Below, one piece after another: positions 1 to 9,857 of a stretch of 64,000 nt of DNA. The notes beneath the pieces are model-generated. The model made no database searches. It was given only the letters and a program-made list of their open reading frames with translations, and was not told the DNA's origin. The translations under genes and the position numbers were made by a program. Within the stretch, counting starts at the first letter, position 1. Each line of letters begins with the position of its first letter. Source of the DNA: Clostridia bacterium UC5.1-1C12 (GTDB lineage: Bacteria > Bacillota_I > Bacilli_A > Erysipelotrichales > Erysipelotrichaceae); assembly GCA_001305055.1 (NCBI GenBank), contig BBZX01000009.1, positions 70,183 to 134,182 on the forward strand. The letters are read 5' to 3'.

Positions 1-1
1 T

Positions 2-283
2 CACTTCATTTTTAATGATGATCACAATCAGGTTCTGCTTCGGGAAGAGCATTCCGGCCGGCAGATCACTTTTTCTTCAACCCAGAACGGTGCGCAGATT
101 TATACAGCTAACTGGTTTAATGAAGAACACGGCAAGGGCGATTCAATTTATAATTACCGCGGTGGTGTGGCGATTGAACCCCAGCAGATGCCGGACGCGA
201 TCAATCGTGAGGGTCAGCCTTCACTGTTAAGAGCGAATGAAGAATATTATCAGGAAACAACATGTACATTTGAGGTAAAATAA
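2..283 (+). CDS. galM: Aldose 1-epimerase (galactose mutarotase), C-terminal part
   Basis: The first 94 codons readable in this window are the tail of a mutarotase, which interconverts alpha and beta anomers of galactose or glucose in the cytoplasm. The visible tail has the family's C-terminal block GGVAIEPQQMPDAIN, in which the Glu acts as the catalytic base in known GalM proteins, preceded by an IYTANWFNE strand typical of the fold. The gene runs in from the left edge, so its start is not visible. It ends two bases before galK, so the two are almost certainly co-transcribed as a galactose-use operon. No frameshift is seen in this part. Confidence 0.85.
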   Translation, partial: HFIFNDDHNQVLLREEHSGRQITFSSTQNGAQIYTANWFNEEHGKGDSIYNYRGGVAIEPQQMPDAINREGQPSLLRANEEYYQETTCTFEVK

Positions 284-285
284 AA

Positions 286-1571
286 ATGAAAAAAATCAGC
301 GTGTTAAAAAATGAAATTCTAAATGGAATGCATGATGAACGTTTAAAGGAAATCTATCTTTGTGATGAAACGGGACTGGCAAATCAAAAGCAGCGTTATG
401 TGCAGCTGCTTGAGCGTTATGCGGCTTTATATGGTGATGAAGAAGCGGCTATCTATTCAGCGCCGGGCAGAAGTGAGGTCAGCGGCAATCATACGGATCA
501 TCAGTTTGGCAAAGTGCTGGCAGCTTCCATTAATTTGGATGCAATCGCGGTCGTATCAAAGCGCGATGATGATGTGATTCAAGTTCATTCATCCGGCTTT
601 GAGATTGCCCCGGTGGATCTTAAGGTGCTGGCGGTACAGCCAAATGAGGCTGGCCGATCAGAAAGCTTGATCCGCGGCGTGGCTGCTCGTTTAAAGGCGT
701 TAAACTATCAAATCGGCGGTTTTAATGCGGTCATGACTTCCAATGTTTTAAGCGGTTCAGGTTTATCCTCCTCAGCGGCGTTTGAGGTATTGATGGGAAC
801 TATTCTTTCTTATTTATATAATGAGGGGGCTATTGATCCAGTATTGATTGCGCAGACTGCGCAGTATGCGGAGAATAATTATTTTATGAAACCATGTGGT
901 TTAATGGATCAATGTGCATGTTCAGTCGGTGGTTTTATTGCCATTGATTTCTTTGATAATCAGCATCCAATCGTAGAAAAACTAGATTTTGATTTTTCTA
1001 AGACGGGTTATAATCTATGCATTACTGACACACGCGGCGATCATGCGAACTTGACCGATGAATATGCGGCTGTGCCGGCGGAAATGAAGGCAGTGGCGAA
1101 GGCGATGGGCCATGAAGTGTTAAGTCAGTGTTCTGAGGGTGAATTTTATGCGGCATTGCCTGAATTGCGGAAGCAGCTTGGTGACCGTCCAATTCTGAGA
1201 GCGATTCACCTATTTGCGGAAAATAAGCGGGTAGAAGAACTGAAAAAGGCACTGCATGAGGGTGATATTGATGCCTTTATTGATCTGATTAAGGCCAGCG
1301 GCCGCAGCTCAGCGATGTATTTGCAGAATATTTATGCGAATTTGAGGCAAATAATCAGCCGGTATCGGTGGCACTTGCGGTTTCTGATCATCTGCTTGAG
1401 GGTAAGGGCGCATGGCGTGTTCACGGCGGCGGTTTTGCCGGTACGATTCAGGCCTTTGTAAAGAATGAAGACGTAGAAACATATTATCAAGCGATGGAAC
1501 ATCTGTTTGGTGAAGGCAGCTGTTATATCTTAAAGGTAAGAAATATCGGCGGCTGTCAGGTACTTGATTAA
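286..1571 (+). CDS. galK: Galactokinase (frame broken near 1345)
   Basis: Phosphorylates alpha-galactose to galactose-1-phosphate in the Leloir pathway. GHMP-kinase landmarks are clear: the galactokinase signature around GRSEVSGNHTDH near residue 60, the ATP-loop SGLSSSAAFE near residue 160, and the C-terminal WRVHGGGFAGT motif. The frame breaks near 1345, where the run reads TTT and one more T would give Y-A-N-F-E-A-N-N and continue in the frame that ends at 1571. The corrected length is about 428 residues, normal for the family. It follows galM by two bases. The break looks like a homopolymer base-calling error, not a real pseudogene. Confidence 0.93.
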
Positions 1572-1653
1572 AGCTAAATGATCCTCATGTCCCAATGACA
1601 CAAGAAAATGGTATAATAGTCATGCTGATGCGAGTCATTAAGAGGAGGACATC

Positions 1654-2629
1654 ATGAAAAAGTTAGAAAAAGGACTGTTGGCCTTGCTGCTGCTGGCAGG
1701 CATGAGCGGCTGTACCAAGAAGGAAGCGCCGAGTCAAGAAACGGTGAAGAATAAAACGAGGGTATGTGTTTCAATCAATCGTGAGGACGCAAAGGCAGAA
1801 ACCTTGGTTGAGATTGAACTGAAAGCTGCGTTTGCCGAATTGGCTGACACTTTGCCAACAGAATTGAGCTTCTATAATGTCAGCAAAGATCAGGCAGCTC
1901 AGCATACGGCGGTTGATAAGATGCTGGGTGAAGGCTGTTCGGCAATTCTTTTAGAGCTTGTAGACGCAGCTTCTGCGCAGGCAGTTACTGAAAAGGTTCA
2001 GACGTCAGGTATACCCTTGATTTATATTGAAAATGAACCGAGTGAAGATGTTTTAACTGCTTATGCTGGAAAATCAACATATATCGGTGCAGATAAAGAG
2101 AAAAATTATGTGCTGCAGGGTGAAATCATCGCTGATTTGGCAAATCATGGAAATATCAACGGTGATGATGTTGTTTCGGCTGTAATACTCTCAGCCAGCG
2201 ACATCAGTGAAGAAACGCAGAATGCCTTGATGAGTGCCATTGCGGCTAAAGGTGTGCGCACAGAAATACTTGAAGCTGCTATCAGTGAGAATATCCGGGA
2301 AAAGGGTAAAGAAGCGGCAGCACGGCTGCTGACACGATATGGCGATATGATCGATGTGTTCTATGCTGAAAATGAAGCTTGGCCCTTGGTGCATCTGATG
2401 CGATTGAGGCGGCAGGGCGTGATAATGGTGTGAACATTTATCTGATCAGCGGTGAAGATGGACAGACGGTTCGTTATTTCATCAACGATGAAAAATCACC
2501 GGTTCTGTATGGGATGATATTGAGGCGCGCGCTCAAGCAGCGGCTGAGATTACAGTGAAAGTGCTTAAAGGTGAAACTTTGGGGATACGCACACTGATTG
2601 CCAACAAGAAAACAATGAAAGATCAATAA
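1654..2629 (+). CDS. Sugar-binding lipoprotein of type 1 periplasmic family (two frame breaks)
   Basis: A secreted, lipid-anchored substrate-binding protein. The N-terminus has a signal peptide with lipobox L-L-L-A-G-M-S-G-C at about residue 22. The body resembles the galactose/ribose-binding type 1 fold, with text like ILLELVDAASAQAVTEK and GIPLIYIENEPS. Two frame breaks (near 2380, TTT read as TT; near 2492, A6 read as A5) remove the C-terminal 80 residues from a naive reading; restored, the protein is about 325 residues and ends at 2629. A strong GAGGAGG site precedes ATG 1654, with a TATAAT box near 1611. No permease or ATPase is adjacent, so it may be a sensor or may serve a transporter encoded elsewhere. 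The ligand is not known; galactose is suggested only by the neighbouring galMK. Confidence 0.75.
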
Positions 2630-2656
2630 GAGCGGCAAACCAGTTCGCTCTTTTCA
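2628..2656 (+). terminator. Intrinsic terminator
   Basis: The hairpin AAGAGCG...CGCTCTT is followed by TTCATTT just after the lipoprotein stop codon. It separates that gene from the attenuator-controlled exporter downstream. Confidence 0.7.
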
Positions 2657-2685
2657 TTTACTTGCTTGATTTACAGCAGTATAAT
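2657..2685 (+). promoter_or_regulatory. Promoter for leader peptide and MFS exporter
   Basis: A -35 TTTACT (2657-2662), a 17-base spacer and a perfect TATAAT (2680-2685) lie 26 bases upstream of the leader-peptide ATG. Confidence 0.6.
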
Positions 2686-2710
2686 AATTGCAGAAGAAAG
2701 GATCAGTCCT

Positions 2711-2749
2711 ATGAAATTAACTATTGTAACAGCTCCGTGCAAAGTCTAA
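2711..2749 (+). CDS. Leader peptide, 12 codons
   Basis: A tiny reading frame, MKLTIVTAPCKV, has its own AAAGGA ribosome-binding site at 2696-2701 and ends at TAA 2747. Its last codons form the left arm of a long hairpin (2737-2804). This layout of short translated leader plus mutually exclusive hairpins is known from ribosome-targeting antibiotic resistance genes of the mef, msr, cat and erm kinds. Function as an attenuator peptide is inferred from position and structure; nothing shows that it is translated. Confidence 0.55.
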   Translation: MKLTIVTAPCKV

Positions 2750-2804
2750 GAATGGATACATTTGCATGGAGGCTTAATTAACGTATCCGAGATGGACTTT
2801 GCAC
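2737..2804 (+). promoter_or_regulatory. Attenuator-like hairpin in the MFS leader
   Basis: GTGCAAAGTC (2737-2746) pairs perfectly with GACTTTGCAC (2795-2804), and the inner arms GGATAC (2754-2759) and GTATCC (2783-2788) also pair. The left arm GCAAA can alternatively pair with TTTGC at 2761-2765, giving a competing short hairpin. The stem lies across the leader-peptide stop codon, so a stalled ribosome would open it. Confidence 0.6.
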
Positions 2805-2834
2805 TTTATGAAACAATAAAAGGAGCAGAGTCAA

Positions 2835-4139
2835 ATGGAAAATTTAAAACAAAATATACAAAAAATACATTCTTTTATTTTATTTATGGAGCAGCCAGTC
2901 TTTATCCGGACTTGGCAGCTCAATGAGTAGTTTTGCATTGATTTTATGGTCATATGAACAGCATGGCAGTGCTTTGCTGACTTCGTTTTTATCAATCTGT
3001 ACGTATGCACCTTATGTAATATTGAGTATTTTTGCGGGTACAATCAGTGATAAATGGAATAAAAAAGTTATCATGCTGATGTGTGATGGGATGGCGGCTC
3101 TTACAACTGTCGCCGTTTTGATTTTGTTTAAAATGAATCAATTGGAAATTTGGCATTTATATGCTGTTAATATTATTAATGGGATAATGAATTCATTGCA
3201 GCAGCCGGCGAGTGATGTGACGATTACTTTGCTGACACCGAAGGAGATGTTTCAGCAGGTCAGCAGTCTACGCAGTTTTTCTAACTCATTGAATACGATT
3301 TTAGTACCGATCATAGCTTCAAGTCTTTATTCGCTGGTGGGGATGGAAGCAGTACTTTTTTTGATTTATCTACTTTTGCTTTGGCATGGATCGTTTTGAT
3401 TTTCTTTATTCAAATTCCGGCCGTCAGCAGTAATAAATCTAATTTAGATGAATCATTTTGGGAGAATACACAACAAGGTTTGAATTATTTACTTGAACAT
3501 CGAGGTATTCTTGATCTGATCCTCTTTCTGGCGATGATCAATTTGAGTGCTTCCATGTATCAGGCGGCTTTGCCCGCATTGCTGCTGTCAAAAAGTAATG
3601 GCGGGAATACTGTGCTGGGATTAGTGAATGCTTGCAGCGGATTAGCCAACCTTGCCGGCAGTGTGTACCTTTTATTCAGCAAACCGCCTAAAAGCCCGGT
3701 ACGCACAATATTCAATGCATTGTTGTTTTCAATGATGAGTGAAAATGTAATTTTAGCGTTGGGAAATCAGCCATGGATGTGGTGTATCGGCGCAGTCTTA
3801 GGATGGCTTTTTATTCCGGTAATGAATACCAATCTGGATGTAATTCTGCGTACTGCAATACCAGTTGAGATACAGGGGCGTGTCTATGCAGCCCGCAATA
3901 CACTGCAATTTTTTACGATTCCGCTTGGTTATTTTATAGGCGGTTATTTAGTAGATATAATTTTTGAACCTTTAATGGCTGAACAGGGAACGGATAGTAT
4001 ACTTACCGTCCTTTTTGGTATCGGTAAGGGCAGCGGTGCAGCTATGCTATTTATGCTGATAGCGATTCTCGGCATCCTTACATGTTTAATTTTCAGAGCA
4101 GATAAGCACATCTGGAGACTGGAGAATAATAATCATTAA
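2835..4139 (+). CDS. MFS drug-efflux-type transporter, MefA-like (two frame breaks)
   Basis: An integral membrane exporter of the major facilitator superfamily, about 434 residues with about 12 hydrophobic segments. The start region W-S-S-Q-S-L-S-G-L-G-S-S and the loop A-G-T-I-S-D-K-W-N-K-K match the MFS_3/macrolide-efflux group, where the loop between helices 2 and 3 carries G-x-x-x-D-R/K-x-x-R/K. Two frame breaks are both in homopolymers: A6 near 2868 (one A too many) and T7 near 3362 (one T missing). The start ATG 2835 follows AAGGAG. The leader peptide and hairpin upstream suggest induction by a compound that stalls ribosomes, such as a macrolide. The substrate is inference; the family also contains exporters of other compounds. 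Confidence 0.8.
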
Positions 4140-4167
4140 TAATTGCAGCGTTTAAAAGAAAACTAGA

Positions 4168-4216
4168 AAAACAATCAGGTTCGATATGTGTTTGATCTTC
4201 CTGATTGTTTTATTTA
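4168..4216 (+). terminator. Intrinsic terminator after MFS gene
   Basis: AAACAATCAGG (4169-4179) pairs with CCTGATTGTTT (4200-4210), followed by a T-rich stretch. Confidence 0.75.
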
Positions 4217-4512
4217 TATTGAGAAATGGTTATAATTACATAAAAAGGTCAATGCTTAAGGATACGATGATTAACGGCTGTAAAATCGATAGTAGGGGTA
4301 TATGGAGTAGATAATTAGCGGGATTGAATGCTGTGAATTGTCCTTTTAAGTATTGAAAATTAAGGAGCATTTCACTTTAAGTGATATGTTATTAATCAAT
4401 TTATATCCTTTTGAGACACTTAATTTGGCTTAAGCTATCAAGCTTAGCTGCTGCAATAAATGAATTAGCTGATCTTACTCATGAACTGATGTTTAAAAAT
4501 CCTTATCCGACA
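4217..4512. other. Non-coding stretch upstream of the leuS leader
   Basis: This roughly 300-base AT-rich interval holds no convincing gene. A short open stretch (about 4438-4551) could encode 37 residues ending at a TAA, but it has no start codon or ribosome-binding site and overlaps the promoter of the T-box, so it is at best a gene remnant. Confidence 0.5.
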
Positions 4513-4541
4513 TTGACGAAAAGGGTTAAAACTGCTATTAT
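4513..4541 (+). promoter_or_regulatory. Promoter of leuS leader
   Basis: TTGACG (4513-4518), a 17-base spacer and TATTAT (4536-4541). It places the transcript start just upstream of the T-box leader. Confidence 0.65.
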
Positions 4542-4547
4542 AGTTGA

Positions 4548-4750
4548 GTAATGGCAATGAATTAGAGTAGTAACAGACGGAAATTTTCAAGAGAGCCGAT
4601 GGTTGGTGTGAATCGGTAAATGGAATTCTGTGAACTCGCTAAGGAGCCTTGGCTGATCCGGCGTTATCGGATAAATGAGGGCATGTCTTAAAGGCATGAA
4701 CTAAGGTGGTACCGCGTAACTTAACGTCCTTAGAACAGGGCGTTTTTTTA
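4548..4750 (+). promoter_or_regulatory. T-box riboswitch of leuS
   Basis: The conserved T-box sequence AAGGTGGTACCGCG is at 4703-4716. It is followed by a terminator hairpin, AACGTCCT (4723-4730) with AGGGCGTT (4737-4744), and a run of T. The Stem I region lies upstream; the context GAACTCGC at 4632-4639 suggests CTC (4635-4637) as the leucine specifier codon. Uncharged tRNA-Leu would stabilise the antiterminator and switch leuS on. The T-box core is certain; the specifier is inference. Confidence 0.93.
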
Positions 4751-4771
4751 TTGGAAAGGAAGGAAAATAAA

Positions 4772-7164
4772 ATGGGATTTAACCACAAGGAAATTGAAAA
4801 GAAGTGGCAGAAGTATTGGCTTGAAAATAAGACTTTTGCCTGTGATACATATGATTTCAGCAAGCCGAAATACTATGTGCTGGATATGTTTCCATATCCA
4901 AGCGGCAATGGTCTGCATGTAGGACATCCGGAGGGCTATACAGCTACCGATATCATTGCCCGTATGAAACGTATGCAGGGTTACAATGTTCTGCATCCGA
5001 TGGGATGGGATGCTTTTGGTCTGCCGGCCGAACAGTTTGCTATCAATACCGGTCATCATCCTGCAGATTTTACCAAAAAGAATATCGATCACTTCCGTGA
5101 GCAGATTCAAAGCCTCGGTTTTTCTTATGACTGGGACCGTGAAATATCAACAACGGATCCTGATTACTACAAATGGACACAATGGATTTTTACTAAGCTA
5201 TATGAAAAAGGCTTAGCTTATGTTGATGAAATTCCTGTAAACTGGTGCCCTGAATTAGGGACGGTGTTGGCTAATGAGGAGGTCATCGATGGTAAGAGTG
5301 AACGCGGCGGCTTCCCGGTATATCGCCGGCCGATGCGTCAATGGGTATTGAAGATTACGGAATATGCGGAACGTCTGCTTGAGGATCTTGATCTTTGCGA
5401 TTGGCCGCAGTCGACCAAAGAGATGCAGATCAATTGGATCGGTAAATCAACCGGTGCAAATGTAGTCTTTAAAATCAAAGATACAGATAAAGAATTTACA
5501 GTCTTCACAACTCGCTGTGATACTTTGTTTGGAGCTACTTATTGTGTGCTTTCACCAGAGCATCCTTATGTCGATGAAATTACCAGTGCTGAACAAAAAG
5601 CGGAAATTGACGCTTATAAGAAAGCCTGCGCGACGAAATCAGATTTGGAACGTACAGAGTTAAATAAAGAAAAGACCGGTGTATTTACCGGTGCTTATGC
5701 GATTAATCCGGTTAATGGCAAAGAAGTGCCAATCTGGATTTCGGATTATGTATTGGCTAGCTATGGAACTGGGGCAATCATGGCGGTTCCGGCTCATGAT
5801 ACGCGTGACTATGAATTTGCCAAGAAATTTGGCCTGGATATTATTCCAGTGCTTGAGGGCGGCAATATTGAGGCAGAGGCATGGACAGAAGACGGCCTGC
5901 ATATCAATTCTGAATTCTTAAATGGCATGAATAAGGAAGATGCGATCAATACAATGCTGAAATGGCTTGAGGAGCATCATTGCGGCAATGCCAAAACAAC
6001 CTATAAATTACGTGACTGGCTGTTTTCACGTCAGCGTTATTGGGGCGAGCCAATCCCTATCGTATTAATGGAAGACGGCACAAAGCGCACGGTTGATATC
6101 AGTGAGCTGCCGCTGGAATTGCCGGAAACAACAAACTTAAACCGAATGAAAGCGGCGAATCACCGTTAAGTCACTGTGAAGATTGGCTGAATGTTGAAAT
6201 TGACGGTGTAAAAGGCAAACGTGAAACAAATACGATGCCGCAGTGGGCCGGCAGCTGCTGGTACTATCTGCGTTATATCGATCCGAAGAATAATGATGCT
6301 TTGGCTGATCCGAAGCTGCTGGAGCATTGGCTGCCGGTAGATCTGTATGTCGGCGGTGCTGAGCATGCGGTTCTGCATCTGCTTTATGCCCGTTTCTGGC
6401 ACAAGGTGCTTTATGACTGCGGTGCAGTACCAACTAAGGAACCATTCCAAAAATTGTTCCATCAGGGGATGATTCTTGGTGAAAACAATGAGAAAATGTC
6501 TAAATCAAGAGGCAACGTTATTAATCCTGATGAAATTGTTGAAGCATTAGGAGCCGACTCACTGCGTGTTTATGAAATGTTTATGGGGCCTTTAGAAGCG
6601 GCGCTGCCTTGGAGTACAAAGGGACTCGACGGTGCCCGTAAATGGCTGGATCGTGTTTATCGTCTTTATACTGAATCAAATAAGATTGTGGATACGAATG
6701 ACGGCAGTCTGGACAAGGTCTACCATGCGACTGTTAAAAAGGTAACAAATGATATTGAAACATTGAATTTGAATACAGCTATCTCTCAGATGATGATCTT
6801 TATCAATGAGTGTTATAAAACAGAAACGATTTATCGTGAATATGCTGAAGGCTTTGTGAAAATGTTTGCCTGCTTTGCACCGCATCTTGGTGAAGAATTA
6901 TGGCAGTATTTGGGACATGAAGGAACCATTGCTTATGTGGCTTGGCCGGTCTATGATGAAAGCAAGCTGATTGAAGATGTGATTGAAATCGTCGTTCAGG
7001 TTAATGGCAAAATGCGTGGTAAATTCAGCTGTCCGGCTGATGCTGATGAAGCGTACATCAAACAGGAGGCGCTGAAATTAAGACCCGTACTTGCTCAGAT
7101 TGAGGGTAAGGAAGTCAGAAAGATTATTGTAATCAAGGGTAAAGTTGTTAATATTGTAGCTTAA
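4772..7164 (+). CDS. leuS: Leucyl-tRNA synthetase (frame broken near 6146)
   Basis: Charges tRNA-Leu with leucine. Class I signatures are present: the HIGH-type motif in [15 protein letters not shown] near residue 45 and KMSKS in [14 protein letters not shown]. The editing domain lies between them ([12 protein letters not shown] and the [15 protein letters not shown] region). The frame breaks near 6146, where AAA should be AAAA, restoring [12 protein letters not shown] and about 797 residues in all, the normal bacterial length. Start ATG 4772 follows GGAAAGGAAGG; an in-frame upstream ATG at 4706 lies in the T-box and is not used. The T-box controls it. Confidence 0.96.
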
Positions 7165-7166
7165 TA

Positions 7167-7222
7167 TAAAAGCGAGAATTCTTTATCATCATTTGTGATG
7201 AAGGTTCTCGCTTTTGCTTTAT
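7167..7222. terminator. Bidirectional terminator between leuS and the phosphoesterase gene
   Basis: AAAAGCGAGAA...TTCTCGCTTTT forms a long stem with an inner ATCATCA/TGATGA stem. A-rich and T-rich flanks would serve both convergent genes. Confidence 0.8.
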
Positions 7223-8087
7223 TTATTTGTCAGTCTGATCATGATACACTGCGGCGGGGCAAACAGACGGATATCAAAATCGGTTGTCCCTAAACCATTG
7301 CCGACAATGATGACTGTATTATTCACCGTTGTAGTACCATGGGTATATTTTCTGGCACCCTCCTTGCGGAACAGCGGTCCAAACATCGGCAAAGCGATCT
7401 GACCGCCGTGAGAGTGGCCGGCAACCACCAGATCAATATTGTTTAACGGCAGACTGCTTGCAAGGTCAGGCGCATGTGTCAGTACAATCGTAAAGTTATT
7501 TGTATCGATGTTTTCCATCGCCTTATTGATGTCTGGTTTGCCGCCAATCTGTGAATCAATTCCAATCAGATTGATTGAATGGGTGGAATCTTTGTGTAAC
7601 AGCACACTGGCATTGTTTAATAATTCAAAATCCGCATAATAGAAGATATTCTGCATACTTTCCTCTAATTGCTTTGAAGCATGGTCGCTTTCACCGAGCA
7701 CCGCAAATTTACCGTATGGCGCTTCTAATGTCTTAAGCAGCTGAATTAATTCTTCACGAACGGCATCATTTACTGGTATCTGATCTGGTTTATCAAATAA
7801 ATCACCGGCAAATAAGATGATGTCGGGACTGGCTTGATTGATTTTTTCAATCATGCACTCAGCCGTTCTTTATCCATGAAGGAATTATAATGAATGTCTG
7901 AAATCAGCGCAATTTTTAGATTGTTGCATTCATCAGGTATTTTATTGGAAATTACTGTCTGATTGACGATATTCACACGCTTTACGGAAACAAACGTACC
8001 ATAGAAGATCATTCCGGCAAAGACACAAGCCGCAATCAGCATAATAGATAAAATTTTTATAATTTTTTTCAAGTTGATCATCCTCAT
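7219..8087 (-). CDS. Membrane-anchored calcineurin-like phosphoesterase (frame broken near 7853)
   Basis: A metal-dependent phosphoesterase of about 289 residues, resembling the YkuE group. An N-terminal hydrophobic segment (about residues 9-32) acts as signal or anchor. The two-metal site is readable in order: D-I-H near residue 65, G-D-L-F-D, G-E-S-D-H in place of the usual G-N-H-D, T-H-A-P-D, and A-G-H-S-H-G-G-Q. The frame break at the join needs one extra A (GCA-ATG). The fourth motif has Glu-Ser where most relatives have Asn-His, so metal chemistry may differ slightly. It converges on leuS. The substrate is unknown. Confidence 0.8.
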
Positions 8088-8180
8088 TCCTGTCTATTTT
8101 AACATAACCGCATGGATATTAAAAGTTGTAAATCAAGGTATGAGTGTGCTACACTAGAAGATGCGAAAAGAGGGATTTTT

Positions 8181-8699
8181 ATGAATGCGAATGAACGCCG
8201 CCAGAAAATAATTGAATGCCTGAAACATAACCATCAGGCTGTCAGCGCGTCTTCTCTTGCCGGTCAGCTTGATGTCAGCCGCCAGATCATCGTGGGTGAT
8301 ATAGCACTGCTTCGAGCTGAGGGAATCAAGATTGAAGCGACACCAAGAGGCTATCGAATGGAAGTTATCGCTGAAAGGCCCCGCCGCTGTTTTGCCTGTG
8401 TGCATGAAATTGATGATATGGCAGAGGAGCTGTACTGCATCGTTGATAATGGCGGTTATGTGGTAGATGTGATTGTGGAACATCCGATTTACGGGCAGAT
8501 TATAGGTTCGCTGAGACTTGCTTCACGTTATGATGTTGATCAATTCATGCAGAAGGTAAGGGAAGCGAAGGCGAGTATTCTGTCACAGCTGACAGGCGGA
8601 ATTCATCTTCATACTGTTGAAGCTGAGGATGCGGCATGCTTTGAAAGAATTGAGGCGGCACTTGCCGAGCAGGGGTATTTAGTAAGAAAAGAACATTGA
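8181..8699 (+). CDS. niaR: NiaR-type repressor of niacin/NAD genes (HTH plus 3H domain)
   Basis: A 172-residue transcription factor: an N-terminal winged helix (about 1-60, RRQKIIECLK...DVSRQIIVGDIALLR) followed by a 3H domain with its spaced histidines (VHEIDDM, VEHPIYGQ, GGIHLHTVE), which binds nicotinate with a metal in known NiaR proteins. ATG 8181 follows GAGGGA; the earlier in-frame ATG at 8112 has no ribosome-binding site. A perfect palindrome sits in front of the next gene and is the probable operator. Family assignment is strong from the domain pair. Confidence 0.88.
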   Translation: MNANERRQKIIECLKHNHQAVSASSLAGQLDVSRQIIVGDIALLRAEGIKIEATPRGYRMEVIAERPRRCFACVHEIDDMAEELYCIVDNGGYVVDVIVEHPIYGQIIGSLRLASRYDVDQFMQKVREAKASILSQLTGGIHLHTVEAEDAACFERIEAALAEQGYLVRKEH

Positions 8700-8723
8700 C
8701 TTTCATTACTGGAAGTGTATAAT
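8696..8723 (+). promoter_or_regulatory. Promoter of the EIIC-like transporter gene
   Basis: TTGACT (8696-8701), a 16-base spacer and TATAAT (8718-8723). It begins inside the niaR stop region. Confidence 0.75.
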
Positions 8724-8735
8724 ATTAGTCATGTC

Positions 8736-8751
8736 ATGTGTCAAGACACAT
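8736..8751. promoter_or_regulatory. Perfect palindrome, probable NiaR operator
   Basis: ATGTGTC-AA-GACACAT has seven-base perfect arms and sits just after the expected transcript start of the downstream gene, a classic roadblock position. The neighbouring regulator is NiaR, so NiaR binding is the simplest reading; the match to the published NiaR consensus was not tested. Confidence 0.65.
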
Positions 8752-8781
8752 TGATGTGACTTTTTTGAAAAGGGGATATAT

Positions 8782-9786
8782 ATGAAACAAATGAGGAAAT
8801 ATATCGATCGATATCTGATTCAGGCAATGTCTTCAATGGCACTTGGTTTATTCAGTTCATTGATTATTGGCTTGATCTTGTCACAGCTTGCGAAAATTAA
8901 TATCTTAAGCTTTCTGCAGCCGTTCGCGGATGTTGCGAATGCTTCTTCACCGGTCATTGGTTCAGCGATTGGCGTCGCGATTGCTTATGGGCTGAAAGTA
9001 AAGCCACTGGTATTATTTTCAATGTGCATAGCCGGTGCTTTTGGTTATACGGCAGGCGGACCGGTAGGGGCATATGTTGCAGCGGTCATCGGCAGTGAGA
9101 TCGGTATGCTTGTGGCGGGCAAAACCAGTGTCGATATTATTGTTACACCGATTGTCAGCATTGTATCAGGCTGTCTGGCTGGTCAGCTGATTGGCCCGGC
9201 GGTATCTGCATTAATGGCTTCATTAGGAACGATTATTAATAATGCAACATTGATGTCTCCGATTCCAATGGGAATATTGATTGCGGTCGTAGTTGGGATG
9301 GTTTTGACAGCACCGATCTCTTCAGCGGCTTTATGTATTATGTTAGGACTTGATGGATTGGCTGCCGGTGCGGCGGTGGTTGGCTGCAGTGCGCAAATGA
9401 TTGGCTTCGCGGTGATGAGCTATAAGGAAAACGGCTTCGGCGGATTTATTTCCGTAGGCATCGGAACCAGTATGCTTCAATTTGCCAATATAATTCGCCA
9501 TCCGCAGATTTGGATTGCGCCAACGCTGACGTCAGCTATTCTTGGCCCGATATCTACAGCGGTTTTGAAAATGAGTAATACAGCGGTGGGCGCTGGAATG
9601 GGAACCAGTGGGTTAGTCGGCCAATTTTCAGCCTTTGCGGCAGTGCCTGATGGCGGAATAGCTTTGTTGATTCAAGTCGTGCTGATGCATTTCATACTGC
9701 CGGCGATACTGACGCTGATCATTCATGAAATTACGATCAAGCTCGGTTGGGTAAAATCAGAGTATTTAAAACTTGAAGCCTTATAG
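8782..9786 (+). CDS. PTS EIIC-like membrane transporter (EIIC_2 family)
   Basis: A 334-residue polytopic membrane protein with about 8-10 hydrophobic helices, rich in Gly, Ala and Ser, resembling the stand-alone PTS_EIIC_2 family (LGLFSSLIIGLILSQL, GAFGYTAGGPVGAY, NTAVGAGMGTSGLVGQ). No EIIA or EIIB partner is nearby. Members of this family are usually labelled sugar permeases without experimental support. Here it lies directly downstream of niaR and behind a palindromic operator, so it may import nicotinate, nicotinamide or a riboside. That is inference from context. ATG 8782 follows AAAGGGGA. Confidence 0.75.
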   Translation: MKQMRKYIDRYLIQAMSSMALGLFSSLIIGLILSQLAKINILSFLQPFADVANASSPVIGSAIGVAIAYGLKVKPLVLFSMCIAGAFGYTAGGPVGAYVAAVIGSEIGMLVAGKTSVDIIVTPIVSIVSGCLAGQLIGPAVSALMASLGTIINNATLMSPIPMGILIAVVVGMVLTAPISSAALCIMLGLDGLAAGAAVVGCSAQMIGFAVMSYKENGFGGFISVGIGTSMLQFANIIRHPQIWIAPTLTSAILGPISTAVLKMSNTAVGAGMGTSGLVGQFSAFAAVPDGGIALLIQVVLMHFILPAILTLIIHEITIKLGWVKSEYLKLEAL

Positions 9787-9819
9787 AAGCGTCTGTTTAA
9801 GCAGTGATTAGAAGTACAA

Positions 9820-9857
9820 TAAAACTTCGTTTTAGAATTAAGACGAGGTTTTTTATA
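9820..9857 (+). terminator. Intrinsic terminator
   Basis: AAAACTTCGTTTT pairs with AAGACGAGGTTTT (two wobble pairs), ending in T6. Confidence 0.7.

Noticed and set aside
4438..4551. Open stretch of 37 codons before the leuS leader
   Set aside because: It has no start codon or ribosome-binding site and overlaps the leuS promoter; kept only as a possible remnant.
4706..4771. Longer leuS start at ATG 4706
   Set aside because: It lies inside the T-box and terminator; ATG 4772 has the ribosome-binding site and aligns with the family start.
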